Source of the DNA: Rahnella victoriana
GTDB lineage: Bacteria > Pseudomonadota > Gammaproteobacteria > Enterobacterales > Enterobacteriaceae
Assembly: GCF_004330295.1 (NCBI RefSeq)
Contig: NZ_SJOJ01000015.1
Coordinates: forward strand, 78,512-142,511
Reading direction: 5' to 3'
DNA length: 64,000 bases
Made by a program: the position numbers and the translations under genes. This document shows positions 1-8,319 of this stretch, piece by piece. The notes beneath the pieces are model-generated. The model was not told the origin of the DNA. It made no database searches and worked only from the letters and a program-made list of their open reading frames with translations. The number at the start of each line of letters is the position of its first letter. Position 1 is the stretch's first letter.

Positions 1-152
1 AGGGCACTCAGGTTGCTTTCGCCAACGGCGGCGTGCAGTTCCCGACGCAGCAACAGGCCACGCAGTACAACACCATGATGTCGAATCTGGTGGGTAAACA
101 GCAGACATTGCTTCAGGCGCAAAAAGTGGCGCAGGGCGATTTCGGCAACTAA
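1..152 (+). CDS. C-terminal end of an unidentified protein (partial)
   Basis: An open frame enters from the left edge (first full codon at base 3) and stops with TAA at 150-152, giving about 49 residues. The visible tail is rich in Gln, Asn and Thr and ends in GDFGN. No family motif can be recognised in so short a piece. A clean hairpin terminator follows 22 bases after the stop, which supports a genuine gene end here. Function unknown. Confidence 0.6.
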   Translation, partial: GTQVAFANGGVQFPTQQQATQYNTMMSNLVGKQQTLLQAQKVAQGDFGN

Positions 153-174
153 GCCACAATGATCTTCGCCAATG

Positions 175-203
175 AGCCACGTCATCTTGTCGTGGCTTTT
201 TTA
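175..203 (+). terminator. Rho-independent terminator
   Basis: The arms AGCCACG (175-181) and CGTGGCT (191-197) pair perfectly around a 9-base loop and run into a T tract. It ends the partial gene at the window edge and insulates the DsbA-family gene downstream. Confidence 0.85.
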
Positions 204-328
204 TTGCCTCTGATCCTGCCCGCCTGTTTATAAAAAATGACAATTTTTTTCCTGCAAACGTGGCTGAATTCCTCTACTTTTGAAGGCAACTGTCCGTTTT
301 TCCCCGTATTTCACTTTAAGGATTTTTG

Positions 329-1123
329 ATGAAACGTCAGACGATGACTCTGTTGGCTTCCCTGGTGCTGGCACCGACGCTGGCTTTTGCTGCCGACAGC
401 GCAACCGCAGATTTCACCCCGGCGCAGCAGGAAGCCATTGGTAAAATTGCGGCGGATTACATGTTGCAGCACCCGGAAATTCTGGTGCAGGTCAGTCAGA
501 AACTGCAGGCGCAGCAGGCTGATCAGCAACAACAGCAAACCCTGAGCGCAGTGCTGGCCAATACCAAAGCGCTGGTGAATGATCCGGCCACCCCGAGCTA
601 CGGCCCGAAAGACGCCAAAGTGGCATTCGTGGAATTCTTCGATTACCAGTGCCTGTATTGCAGCCACATGGCGCCGCTGGTTGAGCAAACCGTGAAAGCG
701 AACCCGAACGTGCGTTTCGTCTTCAAAGAATGGCCAATCTTCGGTGATCGCTGGAAAGCATCCATCACCGCCGCAGAAACCGGCATGGCGATCTGGAAAG
801 AGAAGGGCGCGCAGGCGTATTTCGACTATCACAACAGCATTTACCGCACTGGTCACGATGAAGGCAAGCTGACCGATGCGGATATCGCAGGTGCAGTGAA
901 AGCCGCCAAAGCCACAGCACCAACCGACGCACAGCGTAAAGCCACGCACGAAGCCATCGCCGCAAACGACGAGCTGGCGCGTACATTGGGCTTCAGCGGC
1001 ACGCCTGGTTTCGTGGTGATGCCAACCAGCGGTGCCACTGCAGAAAACACCACCGTGCTGCCGGGCGCTGTCTCCGCAGAAGAATTGCAGGCAGCCATTG
1101 TGAAGGCGCAGGGCGGGAAGTAA
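329..1123 (+). CDS. DsbA-family thiol:disulfide oxidoreductase, periplasmic
   Basis: A 264-residue secreted thioredoxin-fold protein. Residues 1-21 form a signal peptide with a probable AFA|ADS cleavage site. A Gln-rich helical stretch (about 50-75) precedes the thioredoxin domain. The redox motif CLYC lies at Cys108-Cys111 and a cis-proline motif GTPG follows near residue 230. The Gln-rich N-terminal helix before the fold resembles Com1/ScsC/BcfH-type proteins, which may oligomerise and shuffle disulfides. An upstream in-frame TTG lies 3 bases before ATG 329, but AAGGA at 318-322 fits the ATG better. It is a single gene between two terminators. Substrate unknown. Confidence 0.88.
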   Translation: MKRQTMTLLASLVLAPTLAFAADSATADFTPAQQEAIGKIAADYMLQHPEILVQVSQKLQAQQADQQQQQTLSAVLANTKALVNDPATPSYGPKDAKVAFVEFFDYQCLYCSHMAPLVEQTVKANPNVRFVFKEWPIFGDRWKASITAAETGMAIWKEKGAQAYFDYHNSIYRTGHDEGKLTDADIAGAVKAAKATAPTDAQRKATHEAIAANDELARTLGFSGTPGFVVMPTSGATAENTTVLPGAVSAEELQAAIVKAQGGK

Positions 1124-1134
1124 TTTTTGCTTCA

Positions 1135-1163
1135 ATCCGGCAGCCTGTGCTGTCGGATTTTCT
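1135..1163 (+). terminator. Rho-independent terminator after the DsbA-family gene
   Basis: ATCCGGCAG (1135-1143) pairs with CTGTCGGAT (1150-1158), allowing one G-U pair, and a short T-rich tail follows. Confidence 0.7.
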
Positions 1164-1356
1164 TCTCAGGTATAGTTTGGAAAGCACTTCTCAGTATTGA
1201 ATGTAACGGCTGAAACTGAGTAAATTTTTACTCACTTCGTGGGTTTTGACGTGGTAACCTTCTTTTCTTCATGGATATTCATCCAATGAAACAATCTCTG
1301 ATTCTGGGGTCTGCCAGCGGAGTTTACTTAATTTTTACTGATTACATGGATAGCTT
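1164..1356 (+). other. AT-rich leader upstream of the deaminase module; possible AvcI-like RNA region
   Basis: This 193-base stretch has no gene and is visibly more AT-rich than its surroundings. It holds the hairpin GAGTAAA/TTTACTC (1218-1233). The 10-mer AATTTTTACT occurs twice, at 1223-1232 and 1330-1339. In characterised AvcID systems an inhibitory RNA (AvcI) is encoded immediately upstream of the deaminase gene. By position this leader, together with the small open frame after it, could encode such an RNA. That is inference only; no conserved RNA structure was recognised. Confidence 0.3.
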
Positions 1357-1536
1357 ATGATTGTTCAATTCGCTGATTATGCTGCGTTGAAAACGGATGA
1401 ACAGCATTCCGAATTCTCAGCAGTGGAGAGCTCGGGATCAGAGCACATTATTGATCTTTCGGCCCGGCGTCAGTCTGCTGCATATAAAAAGGCCATGGCT
1501 CAGGTTTTGGAAGAAGCAGCCAAGCTAGACTGGTAA
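1357..1536 (+). CDS. Small protein of 59 residues upstream of the deaminase gene
   Basis: ATG 1357 is preceded by GGA at a suitable distance, and the frame runs to TAA 1534-1536. The product begins MIVQFADYAALK, is acidic in its first half and has a basic then Ala/Glu-rich helical tail ending KLDW. It carries no signal peptide or membrane segment. Only 30 bases separate it from the deaminase start, so the two are probably co-transcribed. It could be a protein partner or antitoxin of the deaminase, or an incidental frame inside an inhibitory RNA. I do not recognise its family. Confidence 0.55.
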   Translation: MIVQFADYAALKTDEQHSEFSAVESSGSEHIIDLSARRQSAAYKKAMAQVLEEAAKLDW

Positions 1537-1566
1537 CATTCAGGCTGTCCAGTCATTGGAGTGTCT

Positions 1567-3111
1567 ATGGCTGAACCGGCAAAAAAAATCATTTCATTAC
1601 CTGCATCAAATCAATCATTCGGCAACAATAACAGCATTGATGATATTCGTGAGCGCCGCTCACAGGAACTGGTCATCGGACTTTGTGGGGCGAGTGGATC
1701 AGGGGTTAAAACCCTTAAAGAAAAAATCATCACTAAACTTAAAGCCTGTAATTATCATGTTGTGCATATAAGAATTAGCGATTTAATGGCAGACACCCTG
1801 TCAGCTGCTGAAGCCGCAGAGTTAAAGAAACTTGAAGGCTATGAGCATTTTATCCAGTTGCAAAATCTCGGTAATACTCTGCGTGAAAAACATGGCAATA
1901 TCATTAACTCCGAATTGGTTATCCGGAAAATAAAAGTTATCAGGACGGCAAATTTAAATACGGGAGATTTTAAAGGAGCATCAGGAAAATCAACCAGTAA
2001 AATAGCTTACATTGTCGATCAATTAAAACATCCTGAAGAAGTTGATCTCTTTCGTGAGGTGTATCGTAATAATTTTTATCTGATCGGCTTAGTGAGAACG
2101 ATTAATGAAAGAGTTATTAATTTGAAAAAGGATTTTCTTAACGATTATCAGATTGCCGAAATAATCAGGCGCGACAGGCGTTCCGAGTACCCTTATGGTC
2201 AACATGTCGAGGACACATTGCAGTGTGCCGATTATTTTATCAGGAACATAAATAATGATCAGATTAAAAAATCGATAGCCCGATTTATCGACCTTGTACA
2301 TGGCGCAAATAATGTGAGTCCCAGCCAGGATGAAACCGGCATGTTCACCGCGAATTCAGCCGCATTACGTTCTGCCTGCTTATCGCGTCAGGTGGGGGCT
2401 GCTATTATGGATGATAATTGCAATATCCTCTCCACTGGCTGCAACGATGTACCTGCTGCAGGTGGTGGTCTCTATTCCTGTGAAAGCAAGAGCGATAAAC
2501 GCTGTTATAATAACGATGGCTGCCATAATGATATGCACAAGGATTTAGTCAGGCGTGAGGTCGAAGCAGTGATCGCCCGAAGTGATCCGTCACGGGCGCA
2601 TGAACTTGCAATACAGATTATGAAGACCCCAAAAATAAAGTCCCTGATTGAATACTCTCGTGCTATTCATGCTGAAATGGATGCAATTACAACGATGGCG
2701 CGTCTTGCGAATGCAACTACGTGTGGTAAGACACTTTATTGCACGACTTATCCTTGCCACAACTGCGCGCGACATATTGTTGCCGCTGGCTTGAAGAGGG
2801 TGGTTTATATCGAACCTTATGCCAAGAGTCTGGCTGAAGACCTTCACGGTGACTCGATAGCGCACGCCGACAGTACGGATAAAACTAAAAAGGTTATTTT
2901 CGAGAATTTTGAGGGAACGGCACCGAGGCGGTATTCAAAATTTTTCGGTTATAGCCGTCCAAGAAAAGATGACAGAGGCAAGCCAATTTCTTATGAAATC
3001 CCTGCTTCCCATCACGTTGATCCACAATATCTGGATAGCTATGGTGATTCTGAATCAAAAGTGATTTTGAATGTTACTCATAAGCTTCGTGATGAACCTG
3101 TCCCCGATTAA
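1567..3111 (+). CDS. AvcD-like anti-phage deoxycytidylate (dCTP/dCMP) deaminase with P-loop domain
   Basis: A 514-residue two-domain protein. The N-terminal part carries a P-loop, GASGSGVKT (residues 41-49), in a nucleotide-kinase-like fold. The C-terminal part is a zinc-dependent deoxycytidylate deaminase with HAE (His368, Glu370) and PCHNC (Cys397, Cys400). A Cys-rich insertion lies near residues 305-320. Housekeeping dCMP deaminases are far shorter. This length and architecture match AvcD/anti-phage dCTP deaminases, which empty the dCTP pool on infection and are held inactive by an upstream RNA. ATG 1567 was chosen because GGAG sits at 1558-1561; an in-frame GTG at 1561 overlaps that site. 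Codon use is AT-rich compared with neighbours, suggesting horizontal acquisition. Defence activity is inferred from family, not shown. Confidence 0.85.
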   Translation: MAEPAKKIISLPASNQSFGNNNSIDDIRERRSQELVIGLCGASGSGVKTLKEKIITKLKACNYHVVHIRISDLMADTLSAAEAAELKKLEGYEHFIQLQNLGNTLREKHGNIINSELVIRKIKVIRTANLNTGDFKGASGKSTSKIAYIVDQLKHPEEVDLFREVYRNNFYLIGLVRTINERVINLKKDFLNDYQIAEIIRRDRRSEYPYGQHVEDTLQCADYFIRNINNDQIKKSIARFIDLVHGANNVSPSQDETGMFTANSAALRSACLSRQVGAAIMDDNCNILSTGCNDVPAAGGGLYSCESKSDKRCYNNDGCHNDMHKDLVRREVEAVIARSDPSRAHELAIQIMKTPKIKSLIEYSRAIHAEMDAITTMARLANATTCGKTLYCTTYPCHNCARHIVAAGLKRVVYIEPYAKSLAEDLHGDSIAHADSTDKTKKVIFENFEGTAPRRYSKFFGYSRPRKDDRGKPISYEIPASHHVDPQYLDSYGDSESKVILNVTHKLRDEPVPD

Positions 3112-3118
3112 TGAAGAC

Positions 3119-3139
3119 GCGGGTATTCCGGATACCCGC
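3119..3139 (+). terminator. Hairpin after the deaminase gene
   Basis: GCGGGTA (3119-3125) and TACCCGC (3133-3139) form a stem starting 7 bases after the stop codon. The following bases are C-rich then T-rich, so termination efficiency is uncertain. Confidence 0.6.
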
Positions 3140-3248
3140 TCCCCCTGTAATTTTATTTCAACATCCCCTCTGTAAACTCACTTTTCCTTTCCTCTGACAC
3201 GTCTGAATGCTTTTTAAGCGAAATACGCAAGTCCGGCCAAAAATACTT

Positions 3249-3425
3249 TGTGATGAATATCACGTTTTTATGATAAAGACTCGTTAACAAATAGTGACTT
3301 AAGTCACATTTTTTGCGGTGTCACGCTTAATTTATCGTCAGTGTAGCTGGGTTACAACCTGTTTTTGTGATGGTGATCACCAAAATGCAGGGGGTAATGA
3401 CCGTATACATGTGATCTCCATCACG
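3249..3425 (+). promoter_or_regulatory. Array of four CRP-like sites in the mtlA promoter region
   Basis: The gap 3140-3598 has no gene. It carries four matches to TGTGA-N6-TCACA: 3249-3264 (TGTGA/TCACG), 3293-3308 (AGTGA/TCACA), 3366-3381 (TGTGA/TCACC) and 3410-3425 (TGTGA/TCACG). Multiple CRP sites upstream of mtlA are known in E. coli, where cAMP-CRP activates the operon and MtlR represses it. The same catabolite control is inferred here. Confidence 0.8.
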
Positions 3426-3598
3426 GGCAGCCGGGTGGCTACGCGAGGCCTATAATCACGTGGTAGAGTCCGCCTCGCAGACAGCAATTCGACGGACGGA
3501 TTTTTAAAGCAGTGGCACAAAAACCGAAATAACCGTCACCGATAATTAACTGATATCACGCGCTCTATTGTCAGCGCGTATCAATAGGGGTGCGTTTT

Positions 3599-5515
3599 AT
3601 GTTTTCACCAGACGTTAAGATCAAAGTTCAAAACTTTGGTCGCTTCCTGAGTAACATGGTAATGCCCAACATCGGCGCGTTTATCGCCTGGGGTATCATT
3701 ACCGCTCTGTTCATTCCTACCGGCTGGATCCCTAATGAAACATTAGCGAAGCTGGTTGGCCCGATGATCACTTATCTGCTGCCATTGCTCATCGGTTATA
3801 CCGGTGGTCGTCTGGTCGGTGGTGACCGTGGTGGTGTGGTGGGTGCAATCACGGTAATGGGTGTGATCGTGGGTGCGGATATGCCAATGTTCCTCGGCGC
3901 CATGATTGCAGGTCCGCTGGGCGGCTGGTGCATCAAGCGTTTCGACCGCTGGGTTGACGGTAAAATCAAAAGCGGCTTTGAGATGCTGGTTAACAACTTC
4001 TCAGCCGGTATTATCGGTATGTTGCTGGCGATCCTGGCCTTCCTGGCGATTGGTCCGCTGGTAGAAGCGCTGTCTAAAGTGCTGGCGGCAGGTGTGCACA
4101 TCATGGTTATTCATAACCTGTTGCCACTGGCTTCTATCTTTGTTGAACCGGCGAAAATCCTGTTCCTCAACAACGCCATCAACCACGGTATCTTCTCTCC
4201 GCTGGGTATCCAGCAGGCGACTGAAACCGGTAAATCAATCTTCTTCCTGATCGAAGCGAACCCGGGTCCGGGTATGGGCGTCCTGATGGCGTACATGTTC
4301 TTCGGTCGCGGCAGCGCCAAGCAATCTGCGGGCGGCGCGGCAATCATCCACTTCCTGGGTGGTATCCACGAAATTTATTTCCCATACGTTCTGATGAACC
4401 CGCGTCTGTTGCTGGCGGTGATTCTGGGCGGTATGACGGGCGTGTTCACCCTGACCCTGCTGAACGGCGGTCTGGTGTCTCCGGCATCTCCGGGTTCTAT
4501 CCTGGCAGTCCTGGCGATGACGCCAAAAGGCGCGTATTTCGCTAACATTGCCGCCATCGTGGCAGCCTTTGCGGTCTCCTTCGTGATTTCTGCTTTGCTG
4601 CTGAAAACCACTAAAGCGAAAGACGGCGACGATCTGGACGAAGCCACCCGTCGTATGCAGGATATGAAAGCCGAGTCTAAAGGCGGCAAACCTGCTGCTG
4701 CTGCGGGCGTAGCGGGCGACCTGTCTACCGTACGTAAAATCATCGTTGCCTGTGACGCCGGTATGGGTTCAAGCGCAATGGGTGCCGGTGTTCTGCGCAA
4801 AAAAGTGCAGGATGCGGGGCTGACCAATATCAGCGTGACCAACAGCGCCATCAACAACCTGCCTGATGACGTGGATCTGGTGATTACGCACCGTGACCTG
4901 ACTGAACGCGCGATGCGTCAGGTGCCACATGCACAGCACATTTCGCTGACTAACTTCCTCGACAGCGGCCTGTACACTGACCTGACGTCACGTCTGGTGG
5001 AAGTGAACAAAGCCAGCCAGTACAAAGAGAAAGTGACCACAACGCTGGGTGACAGCATCGTGGCGGACAGCGAAAACGAAAACCTGTTCCGTATCAGCGA
5101 AAGCAACATCTTCCTGAACCTGCAGGCGAATACCAAAGAAGAAGCTATCCGTTTTGCCGGTGAACAACTGGTGAAAGGCGGTTATGTTCAGGCAGAATAT
5201 GTGGACGCGATGCTGGCACGTGAGCAACTGACCTCCACGTATCTGGGCGAATCCATCGCCGTGCCACACGGCACCATTGAAGCGAAAGATCGCGTTCTGA
5301 AAACCGGTATCGTCTTCTGCCAGTATCCGGCGGGTATCCGCTGGGGCGAGGATGAAGATGACCGCGCACGTCTGGTCGTCGGTATCGCAGCGCGCAATAA
5401 TGAGCACATCAACGTGATCACCAAACTGACCACCGCGCTGGATGAAGACGGTGTGATCGAACTGCTGGCGAATACCCACAGTGTGGAAGAAGTGCTGAAC
5501 ATTCTTCGCGGTTAA
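3599..5515 (+). CDS. mtlA: PTS mannitol-specific EIICBA transporter
   Basis: Imports D-mannitol across the inner membrane while phosphorylating it to mannitol 1-phosphate. The 638 residues compare with 637 in E. coli. Residues 1 to about 340 form the membrane EIIC domain, beginning MFSPDVKIKVQNFGRFLSNM as in the family. EIIB follows with the phospho-cysteine loop CDAGMGSS (Cys385). EIIA at the C-terminus has VPHGT with the phospho-accepting His557. ATG 3599 is preceded by AGGGG at 3586-3590; an in-frame GTG at 3590 would add three residues and overlap that site. It is the first gene of mtlADR, behind the CRP-site array. Confidence 0.97.
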   Translation: MFSPDVKIKVQNFGRFLSNMVMPNIGAFIAWGIITALFIPTGWIPNETLAKLVGPMITYLLPLLIGYTGGRLVGGDRGGVVGAITVMGVIVGADMPMFLGAMIAGPLGGWCIKRFDRWVDGKIKSGFEMLVNNFSAGIIGMLLAILAFLAIGPLVEALSKVLAAGVHIMVIHNLLPLASIFVEPAKILFLNNAINHGIFSPLGIQQATETGKSIFFLIEANPGPGMGVLMAYMFFGRGSAKQSAGGAAIIHFLGGIHEIYFPYVLMNPRLLLAVILGGMTGVFTLTLLNGGLVSPASPGSILAVLAMTPKGAYFANIAAIVAAFAVSFVISALLLKTTKAKDGDDLDEATRRMQDMKAESKGGKPAAAAGVAGDLSTVRKIIVACDAGMGSSAMGAGVLRKKVQDAGLTNISVTNSAINNLPDDVDLVITHRDLTERAMRQVPHAQHISLTNFLDSGLYTDLTSRLVEVNKASQYKEKVTTTLGDSIVADSENENLFRISESNIFLNLQANTKEEAIRFAGEQLVKGGYVQAEYVDAMLAREQLTSTYLGESIAVPHGTIEAKDRVLKTGIVFCQYPAGIRWGEDEDDRARLVVGIAARNNEHINVITKLTTALDEDGVIELLANTHSVEEVLNILRG

Positions 5516-5547
5516 CAGTGAACGTTTAATCGAAAAGTAATTACTAA

Positions 5548-5567
5548 GCGGGTCTTGCGAGACCCGC
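5548..5567 (+). other. Intercistronic hairpin between mtlA and mtlD
   Basis: GCGGGTCT (5548-5555) pairs perfectly with AGACCCGC (5560-5567) around a 4-base loop. There is no strong T run, so it more probably stabilises the mtlA transcript or attenuates read-through than ends it. Confidence 0.6.
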
Positions 5568-5613
5568 TTGTTGATTCGGAGCCGGGTGCTCCTCACGATT
5601 TGAAGGAATAAAT

Positions 5614-6762
5614 ATGAAAGCATTACATTTTGGTGCAGGTAACATTGGTCGCGGTTTTATCGGTAAATTACTTGCTGATGCCGGGATTGAACTGACGTTT
5701 GCGGATGTCAGCCCTGCCTTACTGGATGCGCTGAACAGCCGTAAAGGTTATGACGTGCACGTTGTCGGTGAACAGGCCACCGTTGAGCCTGTCAGTAATG
5801 TGAATGCCGTGAACAGCGCCGGTCAGGAGGCCATCAACCTGATCGCGGAAGTCGATCTGGTGACCACCGCCGTCGGCCCGACCGTACTGGAAAAAATCGC
5901 GCCAAACGTGGCTAAAGGTCTGGTGCTGCGTCATCAGCAGGGCAACGAAAAGCCCCTGAATATTATCGCCTGTGAAAACATGGTGCGCGGCACCAGCCAG
6001 TTCAAACAGCACGTATTCAATGCGCTGCCGGAAGAAGAAAAAGCCTGGGTTGACGCCCATATCGGCTTTGTCGATTCCGCCGTGGACCGCATTGTGCCTC
6101 CTGCCGCCGCAGGCACCACCGATCCGCTGGAAGTGACGGTTGAAACCTTCAGCGAATGGATTGTGGATAAAACCCAGTTCAAAGGCGAATTGCCGGACAT
6201 CGCTGGCATGGAACTGACCGATAACCTGATGGCGTTCGTCGAGCGCAAACTGTTCACCCTCAATACCGGCCATGCGATCACCGCATATCTCGGCCAGCAG
6301 GCGGGTCACGCGACCATCCGTGATGCCATTCTTGATGAGAAAGTGCGTCTGGTGGTTCGCGGAGCGATGGAAGAAAGCGGTGAAGTGCTGATCCGTCGTT
6401 ACGGTTTTGACCCGGAAAAACATGCTGCCTACATCGAAAAAATTCTGTCCCGTTTCGAAAACCCTTACCTGCATGACGATGTCGAGCGCGTTGGCCGCCA
6501 GCCGCTGCGTAAACTGAGCGCAGGCGATCGTCTGATCAAACCGTTGCTGGGTACGCAGGAATATCGCCTGCCGAACGACAATCTGGTGAGAGGCATTGCC
6601 GCCGCCATGCGTTACCGCAGCGAGCAGGATCCGCAAGCGAAAGAACTGGCAGAACTGCTGGAGAAAGTCGGGCCAAAAGCCGCCCTCGCCCAGATTTCAG
6701 GTCTGCCGGAAGAAGGCGAAGTTGTGGCGAAAGCCGTCGCTCTCTACGAATCGATGCACTGA
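5614..6762 (+). CDS. mtlD: Mannitol-1-phosphate 5-dehydrogenase
   Basis: Oxidises mannitol 1-phosphate, the product of MtlA, to fructose 6-phosphate with NAD+, feeding glycolysis in the cytoplasm. The 382 residues equal the usual length. The N-terminal Rossmann motif [11 protein letters not shown] lies at residues 7-17. The family motif [13 protein letters not shown] with the catalytic region lies near residues 217-229. AAGGA sits 8 bases before ATG 5614. It lies 98 bases after mtlA and shares its transcript, across an intercistronic hairpin. Confidence 0.97.
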   Translation: MKALHFGAGNIGRGFIGKLLADAGIELTFADVSPALLDALNSRKGYDVHVVGEQATVEPVSNVNAVNSAGQEAINLIAEVDLVTTAVGPTVLEKIAPNVAKGLVLRHQQGNEKPLNIIACENMVRGTSQFKQHVFNALPEEEKAWVDAHIGFVDSAVDRIVPPAAAGTTDPLEVTVETFSEWIVDKTQFKGELPDIAGMELTDNLMAFVERKLFTLNTGHAITAYLGQQAGHATIRDAILDEKVRLVVRGAMEESGEVLIRRYGFDPEKHAAYIEKILSRFENPYLHDDVERVGRQPLRKLSAGDRLIKPLLGTQEYRLPNDNLVRGIAAAMRYRSEQDPQAKELAELLEKVGPKAALAQISGLPEEGEVVAKAVALYESMH

Positions 6763-6844
6763 TACTGCGTTTATTTTGATTTCGCCAACACCAGGCAAAG
6801 AAAGCCCTGTCGGGCAGGATGTTTCTGCCCGACATGCGCGCATC

Positions 6845-7447
6845 ATGGATGACGCCAGGGGCGCTGTCAGCATCGGCTCTTTACTGCAAGTAAGCCCTAT
6901 GGAAAAAGCTCAGGCGTTTGAAAACCGGGTACTTGAAAAGCTCAATGCGGGTAAAACCGTGCGCAGCTTTTTGATGACCGCCGTGGAATTGCTGGCCGAA
7001 GCGCTGGATATTCTGGTAGTGCAGGTTTTTCGCAAAGACGATTACGCAGTGAAATATGCTGTCGAACCCTTACTGACCGGCACCGGTCCGCTCGGGGATT
7101 TGTCGGTGCGTCTCAAACTGATTTACGCGCTGGGCGTGATCAGCCGTCATGAATACGAAGACGCCGAATTACTGATGGCGCTGCGTGAAGAGCTGAATTA
7201 CGACGGTGAAGAGTATCGTTTTACTGATGATGAAATTCTCGGCCCGTTCGGTGAACTGCATTGTGTGACGGAACTGCCTCCGGCACCGACATTCCTGAAA
7301 CCGGGAGAAGCCGACGAATCGCTGATCGCCATGCAACGCCAGCGTTACCAGCAAATCGTCCGCTCCACGATGGTCCTTTCCGTGACCGGGCTGATCGCCC
7401 ATATCAGTAATCAGCAGCCTTCCAGGCTCTCTCCCGTTCAAAAATAA
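6845..7447 (+). CDS. mtlR: Mannitol operon repressor
   Basis: A 200-residue MtlR-family protein that represses the mannitol operon. It contains the conserved block QAFENRVLEKLNAGKTVRSF and later KLIYALGVI and DDEILGPFGELHC, all typical of E. coli MtlR (195 residues). The start is uncertain. ATG 6845 gives the family length but lacks a good ribosome site, and ATG 6899 would give 182 residues starting MEKAQAFENR. The C-terminus differs from E. coli after the conserved core. It lies 82 bases after mtlD in the same orientation. Confidence 0.92.
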   Translation: MDDARGAVSIGSLLQVSPMEKAQAFENRVLEKLNAGKTVRSFLMTAVELLAEALDILVVQVFRKDDYAVKYAVEPLLTGTGPLGDLSVRLKLIYALGVISRHEYEDAELLMALREELNYDGEEYRFTDDEILGPFGELHCVTELPPAPTFLKPGEADESLIAMQRQRYQQIVRSTMVLSVTGLIAHISNQQPSRLSPVQK

Positions 7448-7454
7448 ATCCCCC

Positions 7455-7560
7455 GTCATACTTCGAGCCGCAGATGCATTGGCTGCGATCTGTCACCTGA
7501 GTAAGCTCATCGGGACGCCATCACTTGCCGCCTTTCTGCAACCCGAGCTATTTTGGGGAT
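7455..7560. repeat. YPAL-like imperfect palindrome
   Basis: The outer arm ATACTTCGAGCCGCA (about 7458-7472) is imperfectly complementary to TGCAACCCGAGCTAT near the right end (about 7537-7551). The inner segment contains TTGGCTGCG and CACTTGCCGCC. This organisation recalls the Yersinia palindromic (YPAL) intergenic repeats also found in Serratia. It sits between mtlR and the convergent exporter gene and may act as a bidirectional transcript end. Confidence 0.6.
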
Positions 7561-7565
7561 TCATT

Positions 7566-8174
7566 TTAGTTAAGCGCATGGCGCACTTCGCCGACCAGCA
7601 GCCACAGCGCGGTTAACGCCATCATGCCGCCCATGATCGTGTTGAACATCTTCAGTTTCCATTCCACTCGTAACGCCTGACGTAACCTGTCACCCATTAC
7701 CACCCAGACCAGAATGCACGGCAGATTGATCAGCGCGAAGCCGAGACAAATCAGCAGCGTGTGATGCAGCATATTGCCGTCCGGCGGGGTAAAAAGAATC
7801 GCCACGTTGGTCGCCATCAGCCAGGCTTTCGGGTTCACGGCCTGAAAAAGTGCGCCGCTGAACAGGTTCATCGGCTGCTGCTTTTCGCCTTCTTTCGGCG
7901 TGCCGGAACGGTAGATTTTCCACGACAGCCAGAACAGATAGGCGCAACCCAGCACGGCCATCGGCAGACGCACCACATTCATCCAGCTGAGTAAAATCGC
8001 CAGCATCGAGGTCATCAGCGCGCACTGCACCACGCAGCCCAGCGTGATGCCAATCATCATGGGCACGCTGCGGCGTAAGCCGAAGTTCACCCCGGACGCC
8101 GCCAGCAACAGATTGTTCGGGCCGGGCGTAATGGACATCACGGTGACGTAACTGACAAAAGCGGTATCGATCAT
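7566..8174 (-). CDS. LysE/RhtB-family amino-acid exporter
   Basis: A 202-residue inner-membrane protein with about six hydrophobic segments. It carries the family N-terminal motif SITPGPNN (residues 14-21) and a second conserved segment NPKAWLMA near residue 130. Proteins of this family export amino acids or related metabolites. ATG at 8172-8174 was chosen over longer upstream starts because AGGA lies 8 bases before it and the protein then begins at the family position. It is transcribed away from the MocR-type regulator at 8320, which probably controls it. Substrate not predictable. Confidence 0.9.
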   Translation of the reverse strand: MIDTAFVSYVTVMSITPGPNNLLLAASGVNFGLRRSVPMMIGITLGCVVQCALMTSMLAILLSWMNVVRLPMAVLGCAYLFWLSWKIYRSGTPKEGEKQQPMNLFSGALFQAVNPKAWLMATNVAILFTPPDGNMLHHTLLICLGFALINLPCILVWVVMGDRLRQALRVEWKLKMFNTIMGGMMALTALWLLVGEVRHALN

Positions 8175-8319
8175 TTTAGTTTTCCTGCATCCCCTGTTTT
8201 CCAGATAACCAGAGTAAACAGGGAACAGGAAAGGTAACAGAACCAGAAATACGCTATTGTCATGGTTACAGATTGCATAACGAAAAACTGTACCCCTCAC
8301 TTTTCACGGAACTGACACC

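Noticed and set aside
311..1135. Long minus-strand open frame opposite the DsbA-family gene
   Set aside because: It is antisense to a clear gene with signal peptide and CxxC motif, has no recognisable domain and a Cys/His/Gln-rich composition typical of shadow frames.
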